From Marinicella pacifica (GTDB lineage Bacteria; Pseudomonadota; Gammaproteobacteria; Xanthomonadales; Marinicellaceae), in assembly GCF_014636635.1 (NCBI RefSeq), contig NZ_BMEO01000004.1, positions 186,001 through 250,000 of the forward strand: DNA of 64,000 bases. Direction: 5' to 3'. Below are positions 49,992 through 59,306 of this stretch, in pieces. Below the pieces are notes generated by a model. It was not told where the DNA came from, ran no database searches, and worked only from the letters and a program-made list of their open reading frames with translations. Position numbers and translations under genes: made by a program. The first letter of the stretch is position 1. Each line of letters begins with the position of its first letter.

Positions 49992-50294
49992 CTATTTATT
50001 TTTAGGGTGAACACTAAAAGAGGTCAAACGCCAATCAAACAAAGGCCATTTTTGCGCAGTGACTTTAAATTTTTGAGCCTGCTTTGTATCCATCAATTCC
50101 AGTTGAACAGCTTCCAAAGTCATGACATTTTGATAGCGGCCTGTAAGCATCTGAACGTCTTCGGCCTGAATGTACTGTTGTTGGTCCAATACTTTAATAA
50201 CTGTTTTATAGGGATTATTTTTAGTCGGCCATATTGCTGCTAAAGCAACCAATACCACAAAAACAGCCGCCAGGGTCTTAGTATATGGCTTCAT
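49992..50294 (-). CDS. Small single-pass envelope protein, hypothetical
   Basis: A 100-residue protein with an N-terminal hydrophobic anchor or uncleaved signal (TLAAVFVVLVALAAIWP) followed by a polar domain (YIQAEDVQMLTGRYQNVMTL, KFKVTAQKWPLFDWRLTSF). No family recognised. GAGACT lies about eight bases before the ATG. It is transcribed toward the carbonic anhydrase gene and may share its message. Confidence 0.6.
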   Translation of the reverse strand: MKPYTKTLAAVFVVLVALAAIWPTKNNPYKTVIKVLDQQQYIQAEDVQMLTGRYQNVMTLEAVQLELMDTKQAQKFKVTAQKWPLFDWRLTSFSVHPKNK

Positions 50295-50458
50295 TTTTTA
50301 GTCTCACTCAAACGTTCTGAATAATTATAGCTCATAAATATTACTCAGTACCAACCAGATACAAAGTTAACAACTGAAATCTAAACACATAGTTAAAAAT
50401 TAGATTGATTTTAAGTTATTCAGCACCATAGTTACCGGACTTTTTTTAAGCGCTGTTC

Positions 50459-51256
50459 ATGAAGATAACTTTACAAAAACTGGTTGATAATAAACTGTTT
50501 GAATGGTCCGTGGTGGTGGTCATTATTATCTCCGCACTGTTAATTGGTGCTAAAACCTATCAATTGTCACCTTGGGTAGAACAAATTATTTTATTTGCTG
50601 ACTGGGCAGTCACTTTATTTTTTCTGGCCGAAATCATGGCGCGATTTATCGCCTGCGAGAACAAAAAGCGTTTTTTTAAAAATGGCTGGAATATTTTTGA
50701 CACGGTGATTGTGGTGGTCAGTCTGATACCGATCCAGGACTCAGAAATGGCTTTACTGGGTCGTTTGGTGCGGGTGTTTCGTGTCTTGCGTATGGTGTCG
50801 ATTATTCCCGAATTACGGATACTTATAAATTCCCTACTTAAAGCCATGCCGCAGTTATCTTATGTGATGTTGTTAATGTTTATTATTTTTTACATTTACG
50901 GCGCCGTGGGGAGTTTCTTTTTTGCCCCGATTAATAACACCTTATGGGGCGATATTGCCACCAGTATGTTGACCCTTTTTCGGGTCATGACTTTTGAAGA
51001 CTGGACTGATGTGATGTATGAAACAATGTCGCTTTATCCACTAAGCTGGGCCTATTACATCAGCTTCATTTTCTTCACGGCTTTTGCCTTTCTCAATATG
51101 GTCATTGGTATTGTGGTGAATGTTCTGGATCAGGAAAAAACAGCTTATGAAAAAATGCTGGCCGTCAAAAAACACAAACTGACACAGTTAGACCGCATCG
51201 AACGAGAATTAAAGGATTTAAAAAAACTATTAGACAAGACCCATAAAAACCCTTAA
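50459..51256 (+). CDS. Voltage-gated-type cation channel (one-domain, six-helix)
   Basis: A 265-residue ion transporter family protein with S1-S6 and a C-terminal coiled coil. S4 carries four regularly spaced Arg (GRLVRVFRVLRMVSI near 100-114). The pore loop reads LFRVMTFEDWTDVMYE (near 175-190), with the filter TFEDWTD where NavAb has TLESWSM. A long helical tail (EKMLAVKKHKLTQLDRIERE) resembles the tetramerising neck of bacterial sodium channels. Acidic residues at filter positions equivalent to NavAb 177, 178 and 181 suggest calcium permeability. ATG 50459 has no strong ribosome binding site. Confidence 0.88.
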   Translation: MKITLQKLVDNKLFEWSVVVVIIISALLIGAKTYQLSPWVEQIILFADWAVTLFFLAEIMARFIACENKKRFFKNGWNIFDTVIVVVSLIPIQDSEMALLGRLVRVFRVLRMVSIIPELRILINSLLKAMPQLSYVMLLMFIIFYIYGAVGSFFFAPINNTLWGDIATSMLTLFRVMTFEDWTDVMYETMSLYPLSWAYYISFIFFTAFAFLNMVIGIVVNVLDQEKTAYEKMLAVKKHKLTQLDRIERELKDLKKLLDKTHKNP

Positions 51257-51395
51257 AAGTCACAAAAAGCCCTGATTTGCGCCGATATCTTTAATTTTTT
51301 AGCTGAAAATGTTAAAATTTAAGCTTGTTAATCACACATTCCTCAGATTAACTTTAATTTATCCTTCCTTTTTATTTAAACAAAAAAAATTATTT

Positions 51396-51905
51396 ATGGA
51401 AATCAGAGCTTTTGAACGCGAGAAAGACTTACAAAATGTACTCAAACTTAACCAGAGATTAGTTGAATTGCTGAGTCCGATGACAGCCCATCAGTTTGAC
51501 AACATCAATGAAGATAACTCCCATGTGCTGGTGGCCGAAGAAGACGGTCAGTTTGCCGGCTTTTTTATGTTGGTGAAATCCAATGCTGATTATGAAAGTG
51601 AAAACTTTCGCTGGTTTCAAAAGCGCTATGATAATTTTATTTACGTGGATCGGGTGGCGGTGGCCAATGAATTTCGCGGTCGTGGTATCGGCAGTGAATT
51701 TTATCAGCGCGCCTTTGATTATGCTGAAAAAAACAACATTGATTATATGTTCGCTGAAATCCACATGGATCCACCCAATGAGAAGTCACTGGCTTTTCAT
51801 GACAGCTTAGGCTTTGTCGAAGAAGGCACGGCAGTGCTCAAAGGTGACCATCATTACTCTTTACAGAAAAAAGTGTTCAATCCGGCAGTTGAAAAATCTG
51901 CCTAA
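51396..51905 (+). CDS. GNAT-family N-acetyltransferase
   Basis: A 169-residue acetyl-CoA-dependent transferase. The start is placed at the ATG giving MEIRAFEREKDLQNVLKL, where the GNAT fold begins; an upstream ATG would add a hydrophobic stretch not typical of the family. Motif A is VDRVAVANEFRGRGIGSEFY (near 90-110) with the pyrophosphate-binding RGRGIG, and motif B is PNEKSLAFHDSLGFVEEG. The acceptor substrate is unknown. Ribosome binding site weak. Confidence 0.85.
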   Translation: MEIRAFEREKDLQNVLKLNQRLVELLSPMTAHQFDNINEDNSHVLVAEEDGQFAGFFMLVKSNADYESENFRWFQKRYDNFIYVDRVAVANEFRGRGIGSEFYQRAFDYAEKNNIDYMFAEIHMDPPNEKSLAFHDSLGFVEEGTAVLKGDHHYSLQKKVFNPAVEKSA

Positions 51906-51906
51906 C

Positions 51907-53082
51907 TTAGGTCGATAATGCCTTGGCCATGGCTTCTATGCCGGATAAAGTCATGGGGAACATACGCTCATCCAACACTTTTTTTAATATCTGGGTTGAA
52001 TGGGTGTAGTCCCAATAGGCTTTTTGAATAGGATTTAACCAGGCGTGATTCGGCCATTGATCTAACAAGCGCTGCAACCACACCAGACCGGCTTCCTGGT
52101 TCATATGTTCCACCGAACCACCGGCATGGGTCAGTTCATAGGGCGACATGGCGGCATCGCCGACAAAAATAACCCGATAGTCCTCGCCGTAGGTGTTCAA
52201 CACATCATAGGTATTAAGCGGTTCATCCCAGCGGCGGCTGTTATCCCGCCACAGGTGTTCATACACGCAATTATGAAAGTAATAATATTCCAAATGCTTG
52301 AACTCACTGCGGGCGGCTGAGAATAACTGCTCCACCTGTTCAATGTGATAATCCATGGAACCGCCGACATCGAAAAACATTAACAACTTCACGGCGTTGT
52401 GTTTTTCCGGGCGCATTTTTAAATCCAATAAACCGGCATTTTTTGCGGTTGAGCGAATGGTGTCATCTAAATCCAACTCATCGGCAGCACCGGTACGGGC
52501 AAAATGGCGCAAATGGCGCAAGGCCATCTTAATCGAGCGGGTGCCTAACTCGACATCATCACTTAAGTTTCTGAACTGGCGTTTTTCCCAGACTTTGGTG
52601 GCACGCTGATGCCGACCCGAGCCACCGATACGCACCCCTTCGGGGTTATAACCGCCATGGCCAAAGGGCGAGGTGCCGCCGGTACCAATCCATTTATTGC
52701 CGCCCTGATGCTTGCCCTGTTGTTCTTGCAGGCGTTTTTTCAGGGTTTCCATGAGCTTATCGAGACCACCCAGGGCTTCAATCTGGGCTTTTTCTTCTTC
52801 GCTTAAATTGTTTATCCATTCAGGATCCAGCCAATCATGTGGAATTAAAAACTCCTCCAGGCCTTGCACCATCTCCAGATTATGAAAATAATGACCAAAA
52901 GCCTGATCAAAGCGATCAAAATGCTGTTCATCCTTGACCATACATAAACGGCTTAAAACATAAAAATCGTCGATGGAACCGAACACCACCTGTTTTTCCA
53001 GGGCTTCTAACAGCGTTAATAGCTCTTTCACCGTCACCGGCAGACCGGCTTTTTTTAAGGTATAGAAAAAATCAATTAACAT
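51907..53082 (-). CDS. VWA-domain protein, CoxE-like, partner of the MoxR ATPase
   Basis: A 391-residue protein. The C-terminal half is a von Willebrand A domain with MIDAS-like LMFFDVGGSMDYHIEQV near 240 (DxGxS rather than the classical DxSxS) and VIFVGDAAMSPYEL near 308. The N-terminal half is helical and charged with a Gly-rich segment (GTGGTSPFGHGGYNPEG). Such proteins act with MoxR-type AAA ATPases in metal-cofactor insertion or complex assembly. The ATPase gene lies seven bases upstream. Confidence 0.88.
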   Translation of the reverse strand: MLIDFFYTLKKAGLPVTVKELLTLLEALEKQVVFGSIDDFYVLSRLCMVKDEQHFDRFDQAFGHYFHNLEMVQGLEEFLIPHDWLDPEWINNLSEEEKAQIEALGGLDKLMETLKKRLQEQQGKHQGGNKWIGTGGTSPFGHGGYNPEGVRIGGSGRHQRATKVWEKRQFRNLSDDVELGTRSIKMALRHLRHFARTGAADELDLDDTIRSTAKNAGLLDLKMRPEKHNAVKLLMFFDVGGSMDYHIEQVEQLFSAARSEFKHLEYYYFHNCVYEHLWRDNSRRWDEPLNTYDVLNTYGEDYRVIFVGDAAMSPYELTHAGGSVEHMNQEAGLVWLQRLLDQWPNHAWLNPIQKAYWDYTHSTQILKKVLDERMFPMTLSGIEAMAKALST

Positions 53083-53089
53083 GTAACAA

Positions 53090-53935
53090 TTAACCTTCGC
53101 GGCGCATGATAAAGGCCATTTTTTGCAGCATTTCTACATCCTGCTCATTCTTTAACAGCGCGCCATACAAAGGCGGAATGGCTTCTTTAATGCTCTTATT
53201 CTGCAGGGTCTCCAGCGGTATATCATCCGCCACCAGCAGTTTTATCCAATCAATCAGCTCGGAAGTGGAGGGTCGTTTTTTCAAGCCCGGCATATCCCGC
53301 ACTTCAAAAAAAGTTTCCAGGGCGGCATTCAGCAAATCCTTTTTCAGGTCCGGAAAGTGAACCTGAATAATGGCCTGCATGGTTTTTTTGTCCGGGAATT
53401 TAATGTAATGGAAAAAACAGCGTCGCAAAAAGGCATCGGGCAATTCTTTTTCATTGTTACTGGTGATGATAATAATCGGTCGTTGTTTCGCGGTGATGGT
53501 TTCTCCGGTTTCATAAACACTAAATTCCATTCTATCCAGCTCCACCAATAAATCATTGGGAAACTCAATGTCGGCTTTGTCAATCTCATCAATCAGTAAC
53601 ACCACCTGCTCATCGCTGGTAAAGGCTTCCCAGAGTTTACCCGGTTTAATGTAGTTTTTAATGTCATGAACTTTATCATCGCCCAGTTGCGAATCCCGCA
53701 AGCGCGACACGGCATCGTACTCATACAGGCCTTGCTGGGCTTTGGTGGTGGATTTGATGTGCCAGCTGATTAACCGTTTACCCATGGCCTGAGCGACTTC
53801 TTCGGCTAACATGGTTTTGCCGGTGCCCGGCTCACCTTTAATCAACAAAGGCCGCTGTAAAGTCACGGCCGCATTGACGGCCAACTGCAAATCATCGGTG
53901 GCCACATAATTGTCACTGCCGCTAAATTTTGTCAT
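53090..53935 (-). CDS. MoxR-family AAA+ ATPase
   Basis: A 281-residue AAA+ ATPase with Walker A LIKGEPGTGKTMLAEEVA near 32-50, Walker B VVLLIDEIDKADIEF near 112, sensor-type PIIIITSNNEKELPDAFLRR near 150 and a C-terminal lid (SELIDWIKLLV). MoxR ATPases remodel or assemble target proteins with a VWA partner; the partner gene follows directly and is co-transcribed. The target is not in the neighbourhood. A perfect inverted repeat lies 32 bases upstream. Confidence 0.92.
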   Translation of the reverse strand: MTKFSGSDNYVATDDLQLAVNAAVTLQRPLLIKGEPGTGKTMLAEEVAQAMGKRLISWHIKSTTKAQQGLYEYDAVSRLRDSQLGDDKVHDIKNYIKPGKLWEAFTSDEQVVLLIDEIDKADIEFPNDLLVELDRMEFSVYETGETITAKQRPIIIITSNNEKELPDAFLRRCFFHYIKFPDKKTMQAIIQVHFPDLKKDLLNAALETFFEVRDMPGLKKRPSTSELIDWIKLLVADDIPLETLQNKSIKEAIPPLYGALLKNEQDVEMLQKMAFIMRREG

Positions 53936-53966
53936 GTAAAGATTACCAATTTTTTAAAGCGGTCCA

Positions 53967-53997
53967 TTTTAACAAGAATCCACAAGGCTTGTTAAAA
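53967..53997. promoter_or_regulatory. Perfect 10-bp inverted repeat upstream of the MoxR gene
   Basis: TTTTAACAAG and CTTGTTAAAA are separated by 11 bases, with a further half-site-like TTAAAACAAGG after it. It lies in the divergent gap between the MoxR/VWA operon and the DUF1800/DUF1501 pair, so it may be an operator for either. Confidence 0.45.
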
Positions 53998-54117
53998 GGG
54001 TTAAAACAAGGTTATTTTTCACCAAAATTTACCTTTACAGCTTAAAAATGTGCGTTTATTCTCAATTTATTAACAGCCACAGGCGTTAAATAGGGGTGTT
54101 CATAGAGGATTACAGCC

Positions 54118-55890
54118 ATGCTCATTGATTACACGCCTAAGCGTAAAAAACCTAATAAAGACGATTCCGGTTACCGACAACCGAAAAAATTAACCAAGCG
54201 ACCAAAGCAACCGGTGATTAAAACCCATGCCTTTATCACTGGGAGTCCTAAAGCGGCAGCCACACCGCCCAATCTGATTCATCGTATTTTGACCAAAATG
54301 GCATATGGTCCAAACAGCGATGATGTTGCGCACATCAATCAGTTACCCGGGGCCACGGATCATGCCAAGGTGATGGCGTATATTGACGAGCAATTAAATC
54401 CGGACACGATTAATGATGCGGCTTGTGAACAACGCTTAACAGGCGCCAATGGTTTTAACACCCTCCATAAAACCCGCCAGCAACTGTATCAACAGCATTT
54501 CAGAAAAGCGGATGGCGACACCTATGAATGGTCAGTATTTACCCGACCAACACGGGAAGTCTCTCTGGCAACCATTCTCCGGGGCATTCATTCCAGGCGT
54601 CAATTAAAAGAGATGATGGCTGATTTTTGGCACAACCACTTCAATATTTCTAACGATTCTTATGGTGTACAACCGATGTTTGTGCATTATGACCGCGATG
54701 TGATCCGGCCCAATGTACTGGGCAACTTCAGAGAAATGTTGTATCAGGTGACATGCTCAACTTGTATGCTGATTTATCTGAATAATGGCTCAAATCGTGC
54801 CTCCGCCCCCAATGAAAATTATGCCCGTGAAGTGATGGAATTGCATACCCTGGGTGCTGATAACTACTTCGGCCATATGGATTGGCAAGACGTGCCGATA
54901 GACGGTCAGGGTTATCGCAGTGGTTATGTGGAAGCCGATGTCATGGCAATGGCGCGGGCGTTAACCGGCTGGTCTTTCAGCGGCGCTGACTGGTGGGATT
55001 TCCAGAACGGCAATATCGCCACCGGTTTATTTCTTTACCGCGATGACTGGCATGACACCGGTACCAAACGGGTACTGGGTGAAGAATTTTATTACACCAG
55101 TGCCAACCCACAACAAGATTTGAATCAAATTTTAGATTTACTGGCGCAACATCCGGGCACCAATCGTTTTCTGGCGGAAAAACTGTGTCGCCGATTTATT
55201 TCGGATGAACCCAATACAACAATTATAGATGCAGTGGCCAATACCCTGCAACAAAACTGGCAAGCACCGGATCAAATCAAATTGGCGATGGAAACATTGC
55301 TTAAATCCAATGACTTTTTAACCACCTGGGCTGAGAAAATTAAGCGGCCGTTTGAACGCATTATAGGTGCTCTGCGCCAGATAAAATACACCTTTGAATT
55401 CAATCCCAATAATGAACACAGCGGCTGGCATTTTTGGGATATCTTTGTCACCGGTCACCAACCCTTCTATTGGGCTTCTCCTAACGGCTATCCCGATGTT
55501 AAATCTCACTGGCTGGGAACCTCAAGCCTGGTAGGTACCTGGAAATTAATTCAAAGAATGGCGCACCGACATGAAGATTATGACGGCAATAAACCGATAC
55601 TTAATCAAGTTCTTGCCGAGACCTTTATTGGCCTGCCCAATCCTAACGACCATACCGCCACCCAGTTGGTTAATTTTTGGTATGAAAAAATTATCGGCAC
55701 CATGCCTGATAACAGCACCCACAATCACCTGGCCGATTTTATGGCCAGCAAAGACTGCGCTAATCCGGTTGTCGGCAATCACAATGATGTCATTGATTTA
55801 AATGACAATTCCTGGCCGGATAAAAACCAGGACAGGCTTTATGACATGGTGGCCACCATTTTCTTCACCCCTGAATTTATTTACCGGTAA
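54118..55890 (+). CDS. DUF1800 family protein
   Basis: A 590-residue member of the DUF1800 family, nearly always encoded with a DUF1501 protein. It contains HRILTKMAYGPNSDDVAHIN near 60, MADFWHNHFNISN near 170, PNENYAREVMELHTLGAD near 235 and EADVMAMARALTGWSF near 270, all typical. No classical signal peptide is visible; the N-terminus is basic (PKRKKPNKDD). AGAGG lies nine bases before the ATG. It is followed after five bases by the DUF1501 gene. The biochemical role of the pair is not established. Confidence 0.88.
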   Translation: MLIDYTPKRKKPNKDDSGYRQPKKLTKRPKQPVIKTHAFITGSPKAAATPPNLIHRILTKMAYGPNSDDVAHINQLPGATDHAKVMAYIDEQLNPDTINDAACEQRLTGANGFNTLHKTRQQLYQQHFRKADGDTYEWSVFTRPTREVSLATILRGIHSRRQLKEMMADFWHNHFNISNDSYGVQPMFVHYDRDVIRPNVLGNFREMLYQVTCSTCMLIYLNNGSNRASAPNENYAREVMELHTLGADNYFGHMDWQDVPIDGQGYRSGYVEADVMAMARALTGWSFSGADWWDFQNGNIATGLFLYRDDWHDTGTKRVLGEEFYYTSANPQQDLNQILDLLAQHPGTNRFLAEKLCRRFISDEPNTTIIDAVANTLQQNWQAPDQIKLAMETLLKSNDFLTTWAEKIKRPFERIIGALRQIKYTFEFNPNNEHSGWHFWDIFVTGHQPFYWASPNGYPDVKSHWLGTSSLVGTWKLIQRMAHRHEDYDGNKPILNQVLAETFIGLPNPNDHTATQLVNFWYEKIIGTMPDNSTHNHLADFMASKDCANPVVGNHNDVIDLNDNSWPDKNQDRLYDMVATIFFTPEFIYR

Positions 55891-55895
55891 TCATT

Positions 55896-57212
55896 ATGAA
55901 AAAAATTAACCGCAGACAATTTATCCAAGGTACCGGCCTGATCACTTTATCGGGCCTGGGTGGTTTACAAGTCGGCATGGCCCGTAAATTTTTGGGCGCA
56001 AACAACGGCCCGACAAGGGATTTATTGGTGTACGTTTTTCTGAACGGCGCCATGGATGGTTTACATATGGTGCCGCCACGCAGTGGCAGCGATTATAATT
56101 ATTACCGCAATGACCTGCGACCAAACTTACATATTCCCAATACGGAATCACTGGCTTTAAACGGTCAGAATGCCTTTGGCCTGCACCCGGCGGCGGTAGA
56201 AATGGCTGCTTTGTTTAACCAAAATAAAATGGCGATTGTCCATGCCACCGGTTTGAGCCAATCCAACCGCAGTCACTTTGAAGCCACTAAATACATGGAA
56301 TTGGGTGCGCAGGATTTAGGCGCCACCGCCGGTACCGGCTGGTTAACACGTTATTTCCAATCCTCACTGCATACCCCTGAAAACGCATTAATACCTTCCG
56401 TGGTACCGGGTGATGCCAACTCGGCGGCTTTTCTGGGCGATCCCACCGCACTGGCATTGAATGACCCGGAAGATTTCACCATGGCCAACGGTCACTGGGC
56501 CTGGGGAGATACACAAGCTGAAACCCTGAACCGTTTGTATGAAAATCCAAACAGCCCGGAAGCCACCGTGGGCCACCAAGCCCTCTACACTTCGCAAGTT
56601 ATCCAAAGCATTGATTGGGCGAATTATCAACCGGGCAACAATGCAATTTATCCGGACAGCCAATTGGGCGATCAGCTGAAAACTGTGGCGCAATTATATC
56701 GATCTGATGTCGGTTTGGAAGTGGCTTATGTGCCCACCGGTGGCTGGGACACCCATGATGGTCAAAGCTACCGATTTAATAATCTTGCCACTGAATTATC
56801 GGCCGCTTTAGCCGCATTTTATAAGGATTTACATGCCCATCACCCGGGTCGTTTTACAGTGGTTGTACAATCTGAATTTGGTCGCCGTGCCTATCAAAAC
56901 AGCGCCAACAGCACTGATCACGGCTATGGCAACCCCATGTTTGTCATTGGTGATACCATAAATCCGGGTTTTCACGGTCAATTCCCCGGCTTAGGACCTA
57001 ACGAATTGTTTGAAGGCGGCGATGTGAATGTCACCACCGATTACCGCGATGTGGTCAGTGAAATCTTGATGAAACGGATGCGCAACCGCTTTTTAGGATA
57101 CATTTTCCCTGACTACAATAATTACAACCCACTAAATGTCGTTCAAGGTGATGACATGACGCCCATCTTTGACGCTGACTATGATCCGATATTTGCCTCG
57201 GGATTTGATTAA
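55896..57212 (+). CDS. DUF1501 family protein, Tat-exported, with GF-tail
   Basis: A 438-residue DUF1501 protein of the sulfatase-like superfamily. It opens with a twin-arginine signal (NRRQFIQGTGLITLSGLGGL), so it should be exported folded by Tat. Typical blocks are LVYVFLNGAMDGLHMVPPR, AIVHATGLSQSNRSHFEATK, GGWDTHDGQ near 285 and VVVQSEFGRRAYQNSANSTDH near 325. Its end, DPIFASGFD, matches the tail of the Sec-exported repeat proteins elsewhere in the window, which is notable because its export route is different. It forms an operon with the DUF1800 gene. Confidence 0.9.
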   Translation: MKKINRRQFIQGTGLITLSGLGGLQVGMARKFLGANNGPTRDLLVYVFLNGAMDGLHMVPPRSGSDYNYYRNDLRPNLHIPNTESLALNGQNAFGLHPAAVEMAALFNQNKMAIVHATGLSQSNRSHFEATKYMELGAQDLGATAGTGWLTRYFQSSLHTPENALIPSVVPGDANSAAFLGDPTALALNDPEDFTMANGHWAWGDTQAETLNRLYENPNSPEATVGHQALYTSQVIQSIDWANYQPGNNAIYPDSQLGDQLKTVAQLYRSDVGLEVAYVPTGGWDTHDGQSYRFNNLATELSAALAAFYKDLHAHHPGRFTVVVQSEFGRRAYQNSANSTDHGYGNPMFVIGDTINPGFHGQFPGLGPNELFEGGDVNVTTDYRDVVSEILMKRMRNRFLGYIFPDYNNYNPLNVVQGDDMTPIFDADYDPIFASGFD

Positions 57213-57235
57213 CTAAAAACAAGTTAACAGATTTA

Positions 57236-58126
57236 TTATTCTAAAGACCAGGCATCCAACCATTCGATGGAAACCGGCACCATATCAAATTCAGTCATCA
57301 GTCGCTGCTGGAAGTCCTGCATATGACCCGCACCATAAAAAATGGCGACTGATTGAGGCTTTTTGTCGGTGCGTGTTCGTTCCAGCACTTTCAGCGCTTT
57401 TTGATTTCTGGCAGCCACCAATGTGGACCCCTCGGGACCTTCAAAAGCAACCATCATGGACTCAGAATCAGCCAGTTCCTCCGCCACCATGCGTTTTAAG
57501 GCCAACTGTTTATCATCTGCCATTAAAACAGACAATAAACTCAGCTGACTGCCGGCACCGGCAGTGAGTTCACGGGCCAATCCGGCGCGCCACATTTGCA
57601 AAATCATGCCGGTGATGGTTTCACCTCTGTTGGTCATACTTTGTTTAAATTCATCCGGACTAAAATCGGCATGGATAAAATGTGCAGGGCTGTAATCCAC
57701 GCCATCCATTTGGTAGGTTAATCCCAGTACATCCGTCATCGTCGTTTGAATACTGGTCAACAGATTTGTTTTGTCGGTCCGGGCATGTTCGCCGGTCTGT
57801 TGTCTGGGTGTGATTTTGGTGCCTTCAGGTGCCACCATTTCATACAAAACCGCGTCATATTTCGAAAACCGCTGATTAAGATCAGCAAAATAAGCCGCAT
57901 CGGCCACATGCACCGCACTGACCAAATCCACATACCAATCCTGCGAATCGCTGCGGGGCTGGAAGCGCACCACCGCCACTTGCAAGGCGTCACTATTTTC
58001 CGCCATACGAATATACTGCTCAGGTACTTTATCCAGTGGTTTTAGGTTATTGGCAAACACCGGCCAGGCCATCAGACAGCATACAATCAGCCACAAACCG
58101 CGAGTTATTGAAATATGAGGTTTCAT
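57236..58126 (-). CDS. TraB/GumN (TIKI-like) family exported protein
   Basis: A 296-residue protein with a signal peptide (GLWLIVCCLMAWPVFA). The fold is suggested by VDLVSAVHVADAAYFADLNQ near 67 (the GxxH-type entry strand), YDAVLYEMVAPEGT near 92, AARNQKALKVLERT near 240 and IFYGAGHMQDFQQRL near 265, which matches the C-terminal GxGH motif of TraB/TIKI proteins. TIKI relatives are metalloproteases; catalytic competence here is not proven. Single gene, convergent with the DUF1501 gene. Confidence 0.75.
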   Translation of the reverse strand: MKPHISITRGLWLIVCCLMAWPVFANNLKPLDKVPEQYIRMAENSDALQVAVVRFQPRSDSQDWYVDLVSAVHVADAAYFADLNQRFSKYDAVLYEMVAPEGTKITPRQQTGEHARTDKTNLLTSIQTTMTDVLGLTYQMDGVDYSPAHFIHADFSPDEFKQSMTNRGETITGMILQMWRAGLARELTAGAGSQLSLLSVLMADDKQLALKRMVAEELADSESMMVAFEGPEGSTLVAARNQKALKVLERTRTDKKPQSVAIFYGAGHMQDFQQRLMTEFDMVPVSIEWLDAWSLE

Positions 58127-58179
58127 ACAGAATTAAAAGTTTAGCAATAAAATCTTAGAATACAAAATAATAAAAAGGT

Positions 58180-58383
58180 TCAGGCATCCATATCCGGAAT
58201 CAACAGATCTTCATAATGTTTGATGTCATCTTTGAGGCTTAATTTTTCTTTTTTCAGGCGTTTGATACTCAGTTCATTGGCTTCGGGTGCAGATTCCAGA
58301 CCCGCCAGACGGGATTCCAGAGCTTTATGCTTTTCTTTGAGTTGACCCAAACGTTCTCTGATTTGATGTTCTTTTAATGCCAT
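58180..58383 (-). CDS. DUF465/YdcH-type small coiled-coil protein
   Basis: A 67-residue helical protein from the ATG at 58383, which has GGAG seven bases upstream; the frame runs further but without a site. The sequence (ALKEHQIRERLGQLKEKHKA, KRLKKEKLSLKDDIKHYEDL) is the characteristic DUF465 hairpin with the conserved LKKEKLxLKDxI core. Function is unknown. Confidence 0.85.
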   Translation of the reverse strand: MALKEHQIRERLGQLKEKHKALESRLAGLESAPEANELSIKRLKKEKLSLKDDIKHYEDLLIPDMDA

Positions 58384-58499
58384 AACAACTCCATTAAAAT
58401 AGTTTGCGTCAGTTTTCATGAATAGACTGACAGGATTCTCTGCTTTAGTATAAAATCTATTGCCTCGGTTCACCACAACTATTGTCACAATTATCTGTT

Positions 58500-59306
58500 A
58501 TGAATCAAACCCGATACCGCTTTGGTAAAATTCAACAAAAATTAAGACGCCAAATCAGTGCCGCGTCAGCGGATTATGGCCTGATTGAATCGGGTGATCG
58601 CATTATGGTGTGCTTATCCGGCGGCAAAGATTCTTACACCATGCTGGCCTTATTGCAAAACATTCAGCGCAAAGCCCCTTTTCATTTTGATCTGGTGGCG
58701 GTGAATTTAGACCAAAAGCAACCCGGATTTCCAGAAGAGGTGTTGCCCGACTATCTGACCAGGCAAGACGTTGAATACCACATAATCGAAGAAGACACAT
58801 TCAGCATTGTTCAGGATAAAATTCCGCAAGGTAAAACCACCTGTGGTTTATGTTCCAGGCTTCGTCGGGGCATTTTGTATCGAGTCGCCGGTGAATTAAA
58901 CTGCAACAAAATTGCACTGGGCCACCATCAGGATGATGTGGTGGAAACCTTGTTTTTAAATATGTTTTTCGGCGGCACCTTGAAAGCCATGCCACCCAAA
59001 CTAATCAGTGATGACGGCCGCAATACCGTCATCAGACCTTTATATTATTGTCGCGAAAAAGACATCGCCGAATATGCAAAAGTCATGGATTTTCCCATCA
59101 TTCCCTGTAACCTGTGTGGTTCACAGGATAACCTGCAACGCCAGGCCATAAAGCACATGCTGAAACAATGGGACAAGATTCAACCGGGACGTATCGACAA
59201 CATCGCCCGCGCCATCAAAAACATTGCACCCACTCAGTTAGGCGATGGCGAGTTGGTTGATTTTAAAGCACTGAAATCCCGCGTAGAATTACCACAGTTT
59301 GTTTAA
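58500..59306 (+). CDS. ttcA: tRNA 2-thiocytidine(32) synthetase TtcA
   Basis: ATP- and iron-sulfur-dependent enzyme that thiolates C32 of certain tRNAs. The product is 268 residues from the ATG at 58500; a TTG six codons earlier is in frame. It has the PP-loop [13 protein letters not shown] near 46, the CxxC pairs [10 protein letters not shown] near 115 and [13 protein letters not shown] near 205, and [19 protein letters not shown] between. Its stop overlaps the mnmG stop on the other strand. Confidence 0.95.
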   Translation: MNQTRYRFGKIQQKLRRQISAASADYGLIESGDRIMVCLSGGKDSYTMLALLQNIQRKAPFHFDLVAVNLDQKQPGFPEEVLPDYLTRQDVEYHIIEEDTFSIVQDKIPQGKTTCGLCSRLRRGILYRVAGELNCNKIALGHHQDDVVETLFLNMFFGGTLKAMPPKLISDDGRNTVIRPLYYCREKDIAEYAKVMDFPIIPCNLCGSQDNLQRQAIKHMLKQWDKIQPGRIDNIARAIKNIAPTQLGDGELVDFKALKSRVELPQFV

